Source of the DNA: Rhabditoides inermis | Taxonomy: Eukaryota; Nematoda; Chromadorea; Rhabditida; Rhabditidae | Assembly: GCA_963966185.1 (NCBI GenBank) | Contig: CAWZYM010000295.1 | Coordinates: 1,266,501 to 1,330,500 of the forward strand | Reading direction: 5' to 3' | DNA length: 64,000 nt | Part shown: one piece after another, positions 1 through 9,520 of the stretch | Layout: each line of letters opens with the position of its first letter | Numbering within the stretch: position 1 is the first letter of the stretch | Translations under genes and position numbers: made by a program | The notes under the pieces: model-generated | The model's input: the letters and a program-made list of their open reading frames with translations, nothing else | Told to the model about the DNA's origin: nothing | Database searches by the model: none

Positions 1-347
1 TATCCTGAGACTTCATCCTGAGAGTTTATCCTGAGAGTTTATCCTGAGAGTTTATCCTGAGAGTTTATCCTGAAAGTTTATCCTGAAAGTTCATCCTGAG
101 AGTTTATCCTGGAAGTTTTTTTTCTGAAAGTTCATCCTGTGTTGTCTTGAGTTTGTAATGAGAGTTTATCCTGAGTTCACCTGAGATTTTATCCTGAGAC
201 TTTTTCCTGAGAGTTTATCCTGAGAGTTTATCCTGAGAGTTTATCCTGAAAGTTTATCCTGAGAGTTTATTCTGTGTTTATCCTGAGACTTTATCTTGAG
301 GCTTCATCCTGAGAGTTTATCCTGTGTTTATCCTGAGAGTTTATCCT

Positions 348-470
348 GAGAGAAAAAAAGAGAGTTTATCCTGAAAGTTTATCCTGAGAGTTTATTCTGT
401 GTTTATCCTGAGACTTTATCTTGAGGCTTCATCCTGAAAGTTTATCCTGAGACTTTATCCTGAGACTTTT
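348..470. repeat. Left-arm block with an internal A run, copy 1
   Basis: A satellite stretch interrupted by GAGAGAAAAAAAGAGAG, with a second near-identical copy around 6408-6530 in the same unit context: TTCTGTGTTTATCC, then CTTGAGGCTTCATCC, on either side. Only these two A-run blocks are visible in the window, about 6.06 kb apart. They mark a long-range duplication or exchange within the left arm. Confidence 0.7.
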
Positions 471-1320
471 TCCTGAGAGTTTATCCTGAGAGTTTATCCT
501 GAGAGTTTATCCTGAAAGTTTATCCTGAGAGTTTATTCTGTGTTTGTCCTGAGACTTTATCTTGAGGCTTCATCCTGAGAGTTTATCCTGTGTTTATCCT
601 GAGAGTTTATCCTGAGAGATTATCCTCAGACTTTCTCTGAAAGTTTATCCTGAGACTTCATCCTGCGAGATTATCCTCAGACTTTCTCTGAAAGTTTATC
701 CTGAGACTTTATCCTGAGAGTTTATCCTGAGAGTTTATCCTGAGAGTTTATCTTGTGAGTTTATTCTGAGAGTTTATCATGAAAGTTTATCCTGAGACTT
801 TATCGTGAGAGTTTATCCTGAGAGTTTATCCTGAGAGTTTATCCTGAGAGTTTATCCTGAAAGTTTATCCTGAAAGTTCATCCTGAGAGTTTATCCTGGA
901 AGTTTATCCTGAATGTTTATCCTGTGTTGTCTAGAGTTTATCCTGAGTTGTCCTGAGATTTTATCCTGAGACTTTATCCTGAGAGTTTATCCTGAGAGTT
1001 CATCCTGAAAGTTTATCCTGAGAGTTTATTCTGTGTTTATCCTGAGACTTTATCCTAAGAGATTATCCTCAGACTTTCTCTGAAAGTTTATCCTGAGACT
1101 TCATCCTGAGAGATTATCCTCAGACTTTCTCTGAAAGTTTATCCTGAGACTTTATCCTGAGAGTTTATCCTGAGAGTTTATCCTGAGAGTTTATCTTGAG
1201 AGTTTATCCTGAGAGTTTATCCTGAAAGTTTATCCTGAGACTTTATCCTGAGAGTTTATCCTGAGAGTTTATCCTGAGAGTTTATCCTGAGAGTTTATCC
1301 TGAAAGTTTATCCTGAAAGT

Positions 1321-4300
1321 TCATCCTGAGAGTTTATCCTGGAAGTTTATCCTGAATGTTTTTCCTGTGTTGTCTAGAGTTTATCCTGAGTTGTCCTGAG
1401 ATTTTATCCTGAGACTTTATCCTGAGAGTTTATCCTGAGAGTCTATCCTGAAAGTTTATCCTGAGAGTTTATCTTGTGTTTATCCTGAGAGTTTATCCTG
1501 AGAGATTATCCTCAGACTTTCTCTGAAAGTTTATCCTGAGACTTTATCCTGAGAGATTTTCCTCGGACTTTTTCTGAAAGTTTATCCTGAGACTTTATCC
1601 TGAGAGTTTATTCTGAGAGTTTATCCTGAGAGTTTATCTTGAGAGTTTATCCTGAGAGTTTATCCTGAAAGTTTATCCTGAGACTTTATCCTGAAAGTTT
1701 ATCCTGAGAGTTTATCCTGAGAGTTTATCCTGAGAGTTTATCCTGAAAAGGTATCCTGAAAGTTCATCCTGAGAGTTTATTCTGGAAGTTTTTTTTTCTG
1801 AAAGTTTATCCTGTGTTTATCCTGAGAGTTTATCCTGAGAGATTATTCTCAGACTTTCTCTGAAAGTTTATCCTGAGACTTTATCCTGAGAGTTTAACCT
1901 GAGAGTTTGTCCTGAAAGTTTATCCTGAGAGTTTATCCTAAAAGTTTATCCTGAAAGTTCATCCTGAGAGTTTATCCTGGAAGTTTATCCTGAATGTTTA
2001 TCCTGTGTTGTCTAGAGTTTATCCTGAGTTGTCCTGAAATTTTATCCTGAGAGTTTATCCTGAGAGTTTATCCTGAGAGTTTATCCTGAGAGTTTATCCT
2101 GAGAGTTTATCCTGAAAGTTTATCCTGAGAGTTTATTCTGTGTTTATCCTGAGACTTTATCCTAAGAGATTATCCTCAGACTTTCTCTGAAAGTTTATCC
2201 TGAGACTTCATCCTGAGAGATTATCCTCAGACTTTCTCTGAAAGTTTATCCTGAGACTTTATCCTGAGAGTTTATCCTGAGAGTTTATTCTGGAAGTTTT
2301 TTTTTCTGAAAGTTTATCCTGTGTTGTCTTGAGTTTGTAATGAGAGTTTATCCTGAGTTCACCTGAGATTTTATCCTGAGACTTTTTCCTGAGAGTTTAT
2401 CCTGAGAGTTTTTCCTGAGAGTTTATCCTGAAAGTTCATCCTGAGAGTTTATCCTGGAAGTTTATCCTGAATGTTTATCCTGTGTTGTCTAGAGTTTATC
2501 CTGAGTTGTCCTGAGATTTTATCCTGAGACTTTATCCTGAGAGTTTATTCTGAGAGATTATCCTCAGACTTTCTCTGAAAGTTTATCCTGAGACTTTATC
2601 CTGAGAGTTTATCCTGAGAGTTTATCTTGAGAGTTTATCTTGGGAGTTTATCCTGAGAGTTTATCCTGAAAGTTTATCCTGAGACTTTATCCTGAGAGTT
2701 TATCCTGAGAGTTTATCCTGAGAGTTTATCCTGAGAGTTTATCCTGAAAGTTTATCCTGAAAGTTCATCCTGAGAGTTTATCCTGGAAGTTTATCCTGAA
2801 TGTTTTTCCTGTGTTGTCTAGAGTTTATCCTGAGTTGTCCTGACATTTTATCCTGAGACTTTATCCTGAGAGTTTATCCTGAGAGTTCATCCTGAAAGTT
2901 TATCCTGAGAGTTTATCTTGTGTTTATCCTGAGAGTTTATCCTGAGAGATTATCCTCAGACTTTCTCTGAAAGTTTATCCTAAGACTTTATCCTGAGAGA
3001 TTTTCTTCAGACTTTTTCTGAAAGTTTATCCTGAGACTTTATCCTGAGAGTTTATCCTGAGAGTTTATCCTGAGAGTTTATCTTGAGAGTTTATCCTGAG
3101 AGTTTCTCCTGAAAGTTTATCCTGAGACTTTATCCTGAAAGTTTATCCTGAGAGTTTATCCTGAGAGTTTATCCTGAGAGTTTATCCTGAAAAGTTATCC
3201 TGAAAGTTCATCCTGAGAGTTTATTCTGGAAGTTTTTTTTTTCTGAAAGTTTATCCTGTGTTTATCCTGAGAGTTTATCCTGAGAGATTATTCTCAGACT
3301 TTCTCTGAAAGTTTATCCTGAGACTTTATCCTGAGAGTTTATCCTGAGAGTTTGTCCTGAAAGTTTATCCTGAGAGTTTATCCTAAAAGTTTATCCTGAA
3401 AGTTCATCCTGAGAGTTTATCCTGGAAGTTTATCCTGAATGTTTATCCTGTGTTGTCTAGAGTTTATCCTGAGTTGTCCTGAAATTTTATCCTGAGAGTT
3501 TATCCTGAGAGTTTATCCTGAGAGTTTATCCTGAGAGTTTATCCTGAAAGTTTATCCTGAGAGTTTATTCTGTGTTTATCCTGAGACTTTATCTTGAGAG
3601 ATTATCCTCAGACTTTCTCTGAAAGTTTATCCTGAGACTTCATCCTGAGAGATTATCCTCAGACTTTCTCTGAAAGTTTATCCTGAGACTTTATCCTGAG
3701 AGTTTATCCTGAGAGTTTATTCTGGAAGTTTTTTTTCTGAAAGTTTATCCTGTGTTGTCTTGAGTTTGTAATGAGAGTTTATTCCTGAGTTCACCTGAGA
3801 GTTTATCCTGAGACTTTTTCCTGAGAGTTTATCCTGAGAGTTTATCCTGAGAGTTTATCCTGAAAGTTTATCCTGAGAGTTTATTCTGTGTTTGTCCTGA
3901 GACTTTATCTTGAGGCTTCATCCTGAGAGTTTATCCTGTGTTTATCCTGAGAGTTTATCCTGAGAGATTATCCTCAGACTTTCTCTGAAAGTTTATCCTG
4001 AGACTTCATCCTGCGAGATTATCCTCAGACTTTCTCTGAAAGTTTATCCTGAGACTTTATCCTGAGAGTTTATCCTGAGAGTTTATCCTGAGAGTTTATC
4101 TTGAGAGTTTATCCTGAGAGTTTATCCTGAAAGTTTATCCTGAGACTTTATCTTGAGAGTTTATCCTGAGAGTTTATCCTGAGAGTTTATCCTGAGAGTT
4201 TATCCTGAAAGTTTATCCTGAAAGTTCATCCTGAGAGTTTATCTTGGAAGTTTATCCTGAATGTTTATCCTGTGTTGTCTAGAGTTTATCCTGAGTTGTC

Positions 4301-5230
4301 CTGAGATTTCATCCTGAGACTTTATCCTGAGAGTTTATCCTGAGAGTTCATCCTGAAAGTTTATCCTGAGAGTTTATCCTGTGTTTATCCTGAGACTTTA
4401 TCCTGAGAGATTATTCTCAGACTTTCTCTGAAAGTTTATCCTGAGACTTCACCCTGAGAGATTATCCTCAGACTTTCTCTGAAAGTTTATCCTGAGACTT
4501 TATCCTGAGAGTTTATCCTGAGAGTTTATCCTGAGAGTTTATCTTGAGAGTTTATCCTGAGAGTTTATCCTGAAAGTTTATCCTGAGACTTTATCCTGAG
4601 AGTTTATCCTGAGAGTTTATCCTGAGAGTTTATCCTGAGAGTTTATCCTGAAAGTTTATCCTGAAAGTTCATCCTGAGAGTTTATCCTGGAAGTTTATCC
4701 TGAATGTTTTTCCTGTGTTGTTTAGAGTTTATCCTGAGTTGTCCTGAGATTTTATCCTGAGACTTTATCCTGAGAGTTTATCCTGAGAGTTCATCCTGAA
4801 AGTTTATCCTGAGAGTTTATCCTGTGTTTATCCTGAGAGTTTATCCTGAGAGATTATCCTCAGACTTTCTCTGAAAGTTTATCCTGAGACTTTATCCTGA
4901 GAGATTTTCCTCAGACTTTCTCTGAAAGTTTATCCTGAGACTTTATCCTGAGAGTTTATCCTGAGAGTTTATCCTGAGAGTTTATCTTGAGAGTTTATCC
5001 TGAGAGTTTATCCTGAAAGTTTATCCTGAGACTTTATCCTGAAAGTTTATCCTGAGAGTTTATCCTGAGAGTTCATCCTGAGAGTTTATCCTGAGAGTTT
5101 ATCCTGAAAAGATATCCTGAAAGTTCATCCTGAGAGTTTATTCTGGAAGTTTTTTTTTTCTGAAAGTTTATCCTGTGTTTATCTTGAGAGTTTATCCTGA
5201 GAGATTATTCTCAGACTTTCTCTGAAAGTT
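1321..5230. repeat. Higher-order repeats in the left arm (about 1.44 and 1.9 kb shifts)
   Basis: Rare variants recur at long fixed distances. The block GGAAGTTTATCCTGAATG followed by TTTTTCCTGTG occurs at 1341, 2785 and 4689 (shifts 1444 and 1904). The block AAAGTTTATCCTGTGTTTAT leading into GAGATTATTCTCAG occurs at 1801, 3246 and 5163 (shifts 1445 and 1917). The array therefore grew by duplicating kilobase blocks as well as 13-bp units. Boundaries are approximate because I aligned by eye. Confidence 0.75.
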
Positions 5231-6407
5231 TATCCTGAGACTTTATCCTGAGAGTTTATCCTGAGAGTTTGTCCTGAAAGTTTATCCTGAGAGTTTATCC
5301 TAAAAGTTTATCCTGAAAGTTCATCCTGAGAGTTTATCCTGGAAGTTTATCCTGAATGTTTATTCTGTGTTGTCTAGAGTTTATCCTGAGTTGTCCTGAA
5401 ATTTTATCCTGAGAGTTTATCCTGAGAGTTTATCCTGAGAGTTTATCCTGAAAGTTTATCCTGAGAGTTTATTCTGTGTTTATCCTGAGACTTTATCTTG
5501 AGAGATTATCCTCAGACTTTCTCTGAAAGTTTATCCTGAGACTTCATCCTGAGAGATTATCCTCAGACTTTCTCTGAAAGTTTATCCTGAGACTTTATCC
5601 TGAGAGTTTATCCTGAGAGTTTATCCTGAGAGTTTATCTTGAGAGTTTATCCTGAGAGTTTATCCTGAAAGTTTATCCTGAGACTTTATCCTGACAGTTT
5701 ATCCTGAGAGTTTATCCTGAGAGTTTATCCTGAGAGTTTATCCTGAAAAGTTATCCTGAAAGTTCATCCTGAGAGTTTATCCTGAAAGTTTATCCTGAGA
5801 GTTTATTCTGTGTTTATCCTGAGACTTTATCTTGAGGCTTCATCCTGAGAGTTTATCCTGAGAGTTTATCCTGTGTTTATCCTGAGAGTTTATCCTGAGA
5901 GATTATCCTCAGACTTTCTCTGAAAGTTTTGCCTGAGACTTTATCCTGAGAGATTATCCTCAGACTTTCTCTGAAAGTTTATCCTGATACTTTATCCTGA
6001 GAGTTTATCCTGAGAGTTTATCCTGAGAGTTTATCTTGAGAGTTTATCCTGAGAGTTTATCTTGAAAGTTTATCCTGAGACTTTATCCTGAGAGTTTATC
6101 CTGAGAGTTTATCCTGAGAGTTTATCCTGAGAGTTTATCCTGAAAGTTCATCCTGAGAGTTTATTCTGGAAGTTTTTTTTCTGAAAGTTTATCCTGTGTT
6201 GTCTTGAGTTTGTAATGAGAGTTTATCCTGAATTCACCTGAGATTTTATCCTGAGACTTTTTCCTGAGAGTTTATCCTGAGAGTTTATCCTGAGAGTTTA
6301 TCCTGAAAGTTTATCCTGAGAGTTTATTCTGTGTTTATCCTGAGACTTTATCTTGAGGCTTCATCCTGAGAGTTTATCCTGTGTTTATCCTGAGAGTTTA
6401 TCCTGAG

Positions 6408-6530
6408 AGAAAAAAAGAGAGTTTATCCTGAAAGTTTATCCTGAGAGTTTATTCTGTCTTTATCCTGAGACTTTATCTTGAGGCTTCATCCTGAAAGTTT
6501 ATCCTGAGAGTTTATCCTGAGAGTTTATCC
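6408..6530. repeat. Left-arm block with an internal A run, copy 2
   Basis: Second copy of the A-run block described at 348-470. Its flanking 13-bp units match those of copy 1 apart from point changes such as TTCTGTCTTT for TTCTGTGTTT. Confidence 0.7.
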
Positions 6531-7160
6531 TGAGAGTTTATCCTGAGAGTTTATCCTGAGAGTTTATCCTGAGAGTTTATCCTGAAAGTTTTTTTCTGAA
6601 AGTTCATCCTGAGAGTTTATTCTGGAAGTTTTTTTTTCTGAAAGTTTATCCTGTGTTGTCTTGAGTTTGTAATGAGAGTTTATCCTGAGTTCACCTGAGA
6701 TTTTATCCTGAGACTTTTTCCTGAGAGTTTATCCTAAGAGTTTATCCTGAGAGTTTATCCTGAAAGTTTATCCTGAGAGTTTATTCTGTGTTTATCCTGA
6801 GACTTTATCTTGAGGCTTCATCCTGAGAGTTTATCCTGTGTTTATCCTGAGAGTTTATCCTGAGAGATTATCCTCAGACTTTCTCTGAAAGTTTATCCTG
6901 AGACTTCATCCTGAGAGATTATCCTCAGACTTTCTCTGAAAATTTATCCTGAGACTTCATCCTGAGAGATTATCCTCAGACTTTCTCTGAAAGTTTATCC
7001 CTCGCAAATGTGAAAATTCTCAAAAATTGTCGGAACTTTACGGTAGGATTACGGTACTTCAACCTGTTCCCCCTTTCATACTAATATTTACTATGGTGTC
7101 TGTCTGTCATTCTTTCCGGAGAGATATCTCTTTTCAAAGTCTACTCTAACTACTCATTTT

Positions 7161-7168
7161 TTCTAGAA
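7161..7168. promoter_or_regulatory. Heat-shock-element-like TTCTAGAA
   Basis: TTCTAGAA is a perfect 8-bp palindrome of the TTCnnGAA form bound by HSF-family factors. The following AGTTT is one base away from a third TTC module. A single 8-bp match in 1.1 kb can arise by chance, so this is only a candidate. Confidence 0.15.
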
Positions 7169-7229
7169 AGTTTCTTCAATACCTGAGAACGCAAAATTCC
7201 AAATATCTCGTCAATAGCGATCTCCTTAT

Positions 7230-7258
7230 CATAGTTATCACCTAATCTCTTAACTATG
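7230..7258. repeat. Short inverted repeat (8-bp stem, 13-nt loop)
   Basis: CATAGTTA at 7230-7237 is the exact reverse complement of TAACTATG at 7251-7258. It could extrude as a hairpin. There is no T run after it and no bacterial context, so it is not called a terminator. Confidence 0.6.
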
Positions 7259-7293
7259 GAGAAAAATTAGAACCAAATTTGGAGAGTAGGTGA

Positions 7294-7314
7294 ATCGACC
7301 TAGAAAAAGTCGAT
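7294..7314. repeat. Short inverted repeat (6-bp stem, 9-nt loop)
   Basis: ATCGAC at 7294-7299 pairs with GTCGAT at 7309-7314 around an A-rich loop. It is one of several small inverted repeats in the spacer; another is ACACGT (7403-7408) with ACGTGT (7416-7421). No function can be assigned. Confidence 0.5.
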
Positions 7315-7485
7315 AGCCGCGATACCAGCTGCCTGTGACCTCATCTTCATCCCCAAATAGGCGAATGTACCAAATCTACCTCAAACTGTTTCGAACTCCT
7401 TCACACGTGCGCACAACGTGTTAGGGCGCGCCAGCCGGCTTCTTCTCTCGATGTCATTGTAGACGTAATATAGAACTATGTACTG

Positions 7486-7498
7486 CTTCTTTTTTCAG
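7486..7498 (+). other. Possible 3' splice-site-like sequence
   Basis: The pyrimidine tract ending TTTTTTCAG closely resembles the short 3' splice consensus of Caenorhabditis-type nematodes (TTTTCAG). No open frame of useful length follows it and no matching upstream exon is visible. It is weak taxonomic evidence rather than evidence of a gene. Confidence 0.2.
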
Positions 7499-7670
7499 TT
7501 GAAACTAAGTTTTGAGTTTATTACTTGTACTCTTGTACATGTCTGAAATTCAGCCTGAAATTCCGTTTTTCGATGCAGTACAGTGTCGAGTGGAAGTGAG
7601 GTGAGGTGAGAATCGAGTTCACCTTACATGTCATTTGGCAAGCACAGGCAGTCAAATTATATTTTTAGAA

Positions 7671-7985
7671 CGTGAGAGAGTAGACAGTAGGGAGAGAAGA
7701 CAATAGAGAAGAGAGTAGTACTTTCTGTTTAAAAAAGTTTTTTTACATAACTGTCTCTCGAAAGTCGCAGTGACTACTGCAGATGTGAGAATAGAAGAGT
7801 GGACAGAAGGTACCATAGTACTGTCTCTAGAAAGTTGTTGTCACCGCAGCGGAGACGTGAAAGTATACAAGAGAGAGAATAGGAGATAGAGAGAGAGTGA
7901 GAGAGAGCGAAAGTGATAGTGATTACTGCACATGTAAGAGTGAGAGTGGAAGAGGTGACGAGAGATGAAAGTAGACATAAGAGCA
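7671..7985. repeat. GA-rich low-complexity stretch with decayed repeat of about 70 bp
   Basis: Purine-rich sequence with GAGAGA runs (for example 7870-7908). Three diverged modules contain GAAAGT followed by a GTGA or GTCA and a CTGC or CGC core. They start near 7760, 7830 and 7909, and the first two share an upstream ACTGTCTCTCG or ACTGTCTCTAG at 7750 and 7820 (70-bp spacing). Minus-strand open frames here are produced by the CT-rich complement and are not considered genes. Confidence 0.6.
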
Positions 7986-8095
7986 AAAATCCTTAGCAAA
8001 AATGACCAATGGCAACATTGATCAGAAGGCCCTTGGCTATCGAACAAGCACAATTTCGTTCAATCTGGAGCGGATGACCTGAGATACTTCCCTTG

Positions 8096-8969
8096 TCAGG
8101 ATAAACTCTCAGGATAAACTCTCAGGGTAAACTCTCAAGATAAACTCTCAGGATAAACTTTCAGGATAAACTCTTAGGATAAACTCTCAGGATAAAGTCT
8201 CAGGATAAACTCTCAGGATAAACTCTCAGGATAAACTCTCAAAATAAACTCTCAGGATAAACTTTCAGGATAAACTCTTAGGATAAACTCTCAGGATAAA
8301 CTCTCAGGATAAAGTCTCAGGATAAAATCTCAGGACAACTCAGGATATACTTTCATTACAAACTCAAGACAACACAGGATAAACTTTCAGGATGAAGCCT
8401 CAAGATAAAGTCTCAGGATAAACACAGGATAAACTTTCAGGATAAACTCCCAGGATAAACTTTCAGGATAAACTCTCAGGATATACTCTCAGGATAAAGA
8501 CTCAGGATAAACTTTCAGAGAAAGTCTGAGAATAATCTCTCAGGATAAACTCTCAGGATAAACACAGGATAAACTCTCAGGATGAAGCCTCAAGATAAAG
8601 TGTCAGGATAAACACAGGATAAACTTCCAGGATAAACTCCCAGGATAAACTTTCAGGATAAACTCTCAGGATAAACTCTCAGGATAAAGTCTCAGGATAA
8701 ACTTTCAAAGAAAGTCTGAGGAAAATCTCTCAGGATGAACTCTCAGGATAAACACAGGATAAACTTTCAGGATGAACTTTCAGGAGAAACTCTCAGGATA
8801 AACTCTCAGGATAAAGTCTCAGGATAAACACAGGATAAACTCTCAGGAGAAACTTTCAGGAGAAACTCTCAGGATAAACTCTCAGGATAAAGTCTCAGGA
8901 TAAAGTCTCAGTATAAAATCTCAGGACAACTCAGGATAAACTCTCATTACAAACTCAAGACAACACAGG
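8096..8969 (+). repeat. Right satellite arm, first segment
   Basis: The array restarts in the opposite orientation from TCAGGATAAACTCTC at about 8096. It holds ordinary units, CACAGGATAAA short units, palindrome blocks ACTTTCAGAGAAAGT and ACTTTCAAAGAAAGT, and the marker block (GGACAACTCAGGATA, then TCATTACAAACTC, then AGACAACACAGG). The final CAACACAGG (8961-8969) is the left target-site copy of the first element. No gene. Confidence 0.95.
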
Positions 8970-8972
8970 TAG

Positions 8973-9036
8973 GGACCACAATGAGATTTTCAAATATTTG
9001 GATATGGTATAGCAATGAGTTCATAAATGTGGTCCA
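8973..9036. repeat. 5' subterminal inverted repeat of the element
   Basis: GGACCACA (8973-8980) in the left terminus is exactly complementary to TGTGGTCC (9029-9036). The left end therefore carries three related arms of the terminal motif in all: two here and one at the far end. All of it lies within the roughly 108 bp retained in every left-end fragment. In transposons such subterminal repeats often bind transposase; here that is inference. Confidence 0.6.
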
Positions 9037-9154
9037 TTTGAAGCTGATTTCAAAAATATATAATGCTCGTAGGGTTCATCGTTCACATTGCGCTCTAATT
9101 CCGCACGGCGCCGCGCACCCGAGCGCGCGCTCACATAGAGAAAGTGCGACAGAG

Positions 9155-9343
9155 GGCGGCTAGATCAAAGCACTGATGACGTCATCGATAGTTGAATAAT
9201 AAACATATTCGTTTATATTAGTATCACTAGGTTTTGTTTGACTGTAATCGATAAGTACTCGATGAAATACGTCTCTTATGTTAGCATTTTTCATTACTCA
9301 CTTTGAGCGATGGCGGCTAGATGAAAGAAATATGACGTCATCG
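9155..9343 (+). repeat. Internal direct repeat with CRE-like palindromes
   Basis: Two imperfect 32-33-bp direct repeats at 9155-9187 and 9312-9343 share GGCGGCTAGAT, then AAAG, then TGACGTCATCG. Each ends in a palindrome: GATGACGTCATC at 9175-9186 and ATGACGTCAT at 9332-9341. TGACGTCA is the full consensus for CREB/ATF bZIP factors. The same pair occurs in every full copy at element offsets 206-217 and 363-372. Whether it is bound is unknown. Confidence 0.7.
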
Positions 9344-9520
9344 TATCACTTTTTACCGATTTTCACTACTTTACAGGGTACATGATCCCATAAAAAGTAT
9401 ACCGTTAGAACCAGCGCGAATTGGCGAATCGTTCTATGCTAATTAGAGCACGTCATGTGTTCAGTGAGAAAATGTTACATGATTTCGCCGGGCTCTCTGC
9501 AACTCACGTTGTGGTTCCTA

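Larger units (their letters stand above)
1..7000 (-). repeat. Left arm of 13-bp satellite (TTTATCCTGAGAG orientation)
   Basis: Continuous tandem array of TTTATCCTGAGAG and variants (TTTATCCTGAAAG, TTCATCCTGAGAG, TTTATCCTGAGAC, TTTATCTTGAGAG, TTTATCCTGTG). It is the reverse complement of the right-arm unit, hence the minus strand label. Units are broken periodically by composite blocks. One holds the palindrome ACTTTCTCTGAAAGT after GAGATTATCCTCAG; another reads CCTGTGTTGTCTAGAG or CCTGTGTTGTCTTGAGTTTGTAATGAG (in two pieces); a third has a run of T after GGAAG. No gene is visible. The array stops abruptly at 7000, where TTTATCC meets CTCGCAAATG. It begins before the window. Confidence 0.97.
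7001..8095. other. Non-satellite spacer between inverted satellite arms
   Basis: About 1.1 kb of mixed-complexity sequence with no 13-bp units. It sits exactly where satellite orientation flips. The left half (7001-7640) looks like ordinary intergenic or intronic sequence with several small inverted repeats; the right half (about 7671-7985) is GA-rich. No open frame longer than about 70 codons is present. The two longest, both on the minus strand over the GA-rich part, are low-complexity artefacts (Ser/Leu/His-rich from CTCTCT). I recognise no gene and no known RNA. It could be original host sequence around which the satellite expanded or inverted. Confidence 0.85.
8970..9520 (+). mobile_element. 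551-bp TIR element, full copy 1 (MITE-like DNA transposon)
   Basis: Non-satellite insert with terminal inverted repeats TAGGGACCACAA and TTGTGGTTCCTA (11 of 12 pair), flanked by direct repeats CAACACAGG at 8961-8969 and 9521-9529. It is non-autonomous: the only open frame (8981-9163, 60 codons) matches no family I know and encodes no visible transposase motif. Internal features are a 5' subterminal inverted repeat, a CpG-rich core near 9105-9133, and two direct repeats each ending in a TGACGTCA palindrome. A 9-bp target duplication fits Mutator-like or Merlin-type elements, but the termini are too short to decide. Orientation is arbitrary. Confidence 0.85.

Noticed and set aside
1..7000. CRISPR-like array
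   Set aside because: The repeats are 13 bp, contiguous and variable, with no unique spacers. This is a minisatellite-type satellite.
7230..7258. Rho-independent terminator
   Set aside because: The stem is AT-rich with no T run, and nothing in the window suggests a bacterial genome.
7774..8053. Two overlapping 70-codon minus-strand frames, Ser/Leu/His-rich
   Set aside because: They are produced by the CT-rich complement of the GA tract. Low complexity, overlapping each other in different frames, no recognisable motif or splice structure.
8981..9163. 60-codon open frame in the element (starts MRFSNIWIW), repeated intact in copies at 10920, 36581, 55845, 59615 and 63678
   Set aside because: Its conservation follows from recent amplification of the whole element, not coding constraint. 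It starts inside the terminal-repeat region, spans the CpG core, has no recognisable domain, and the composites and fragments break it freely.
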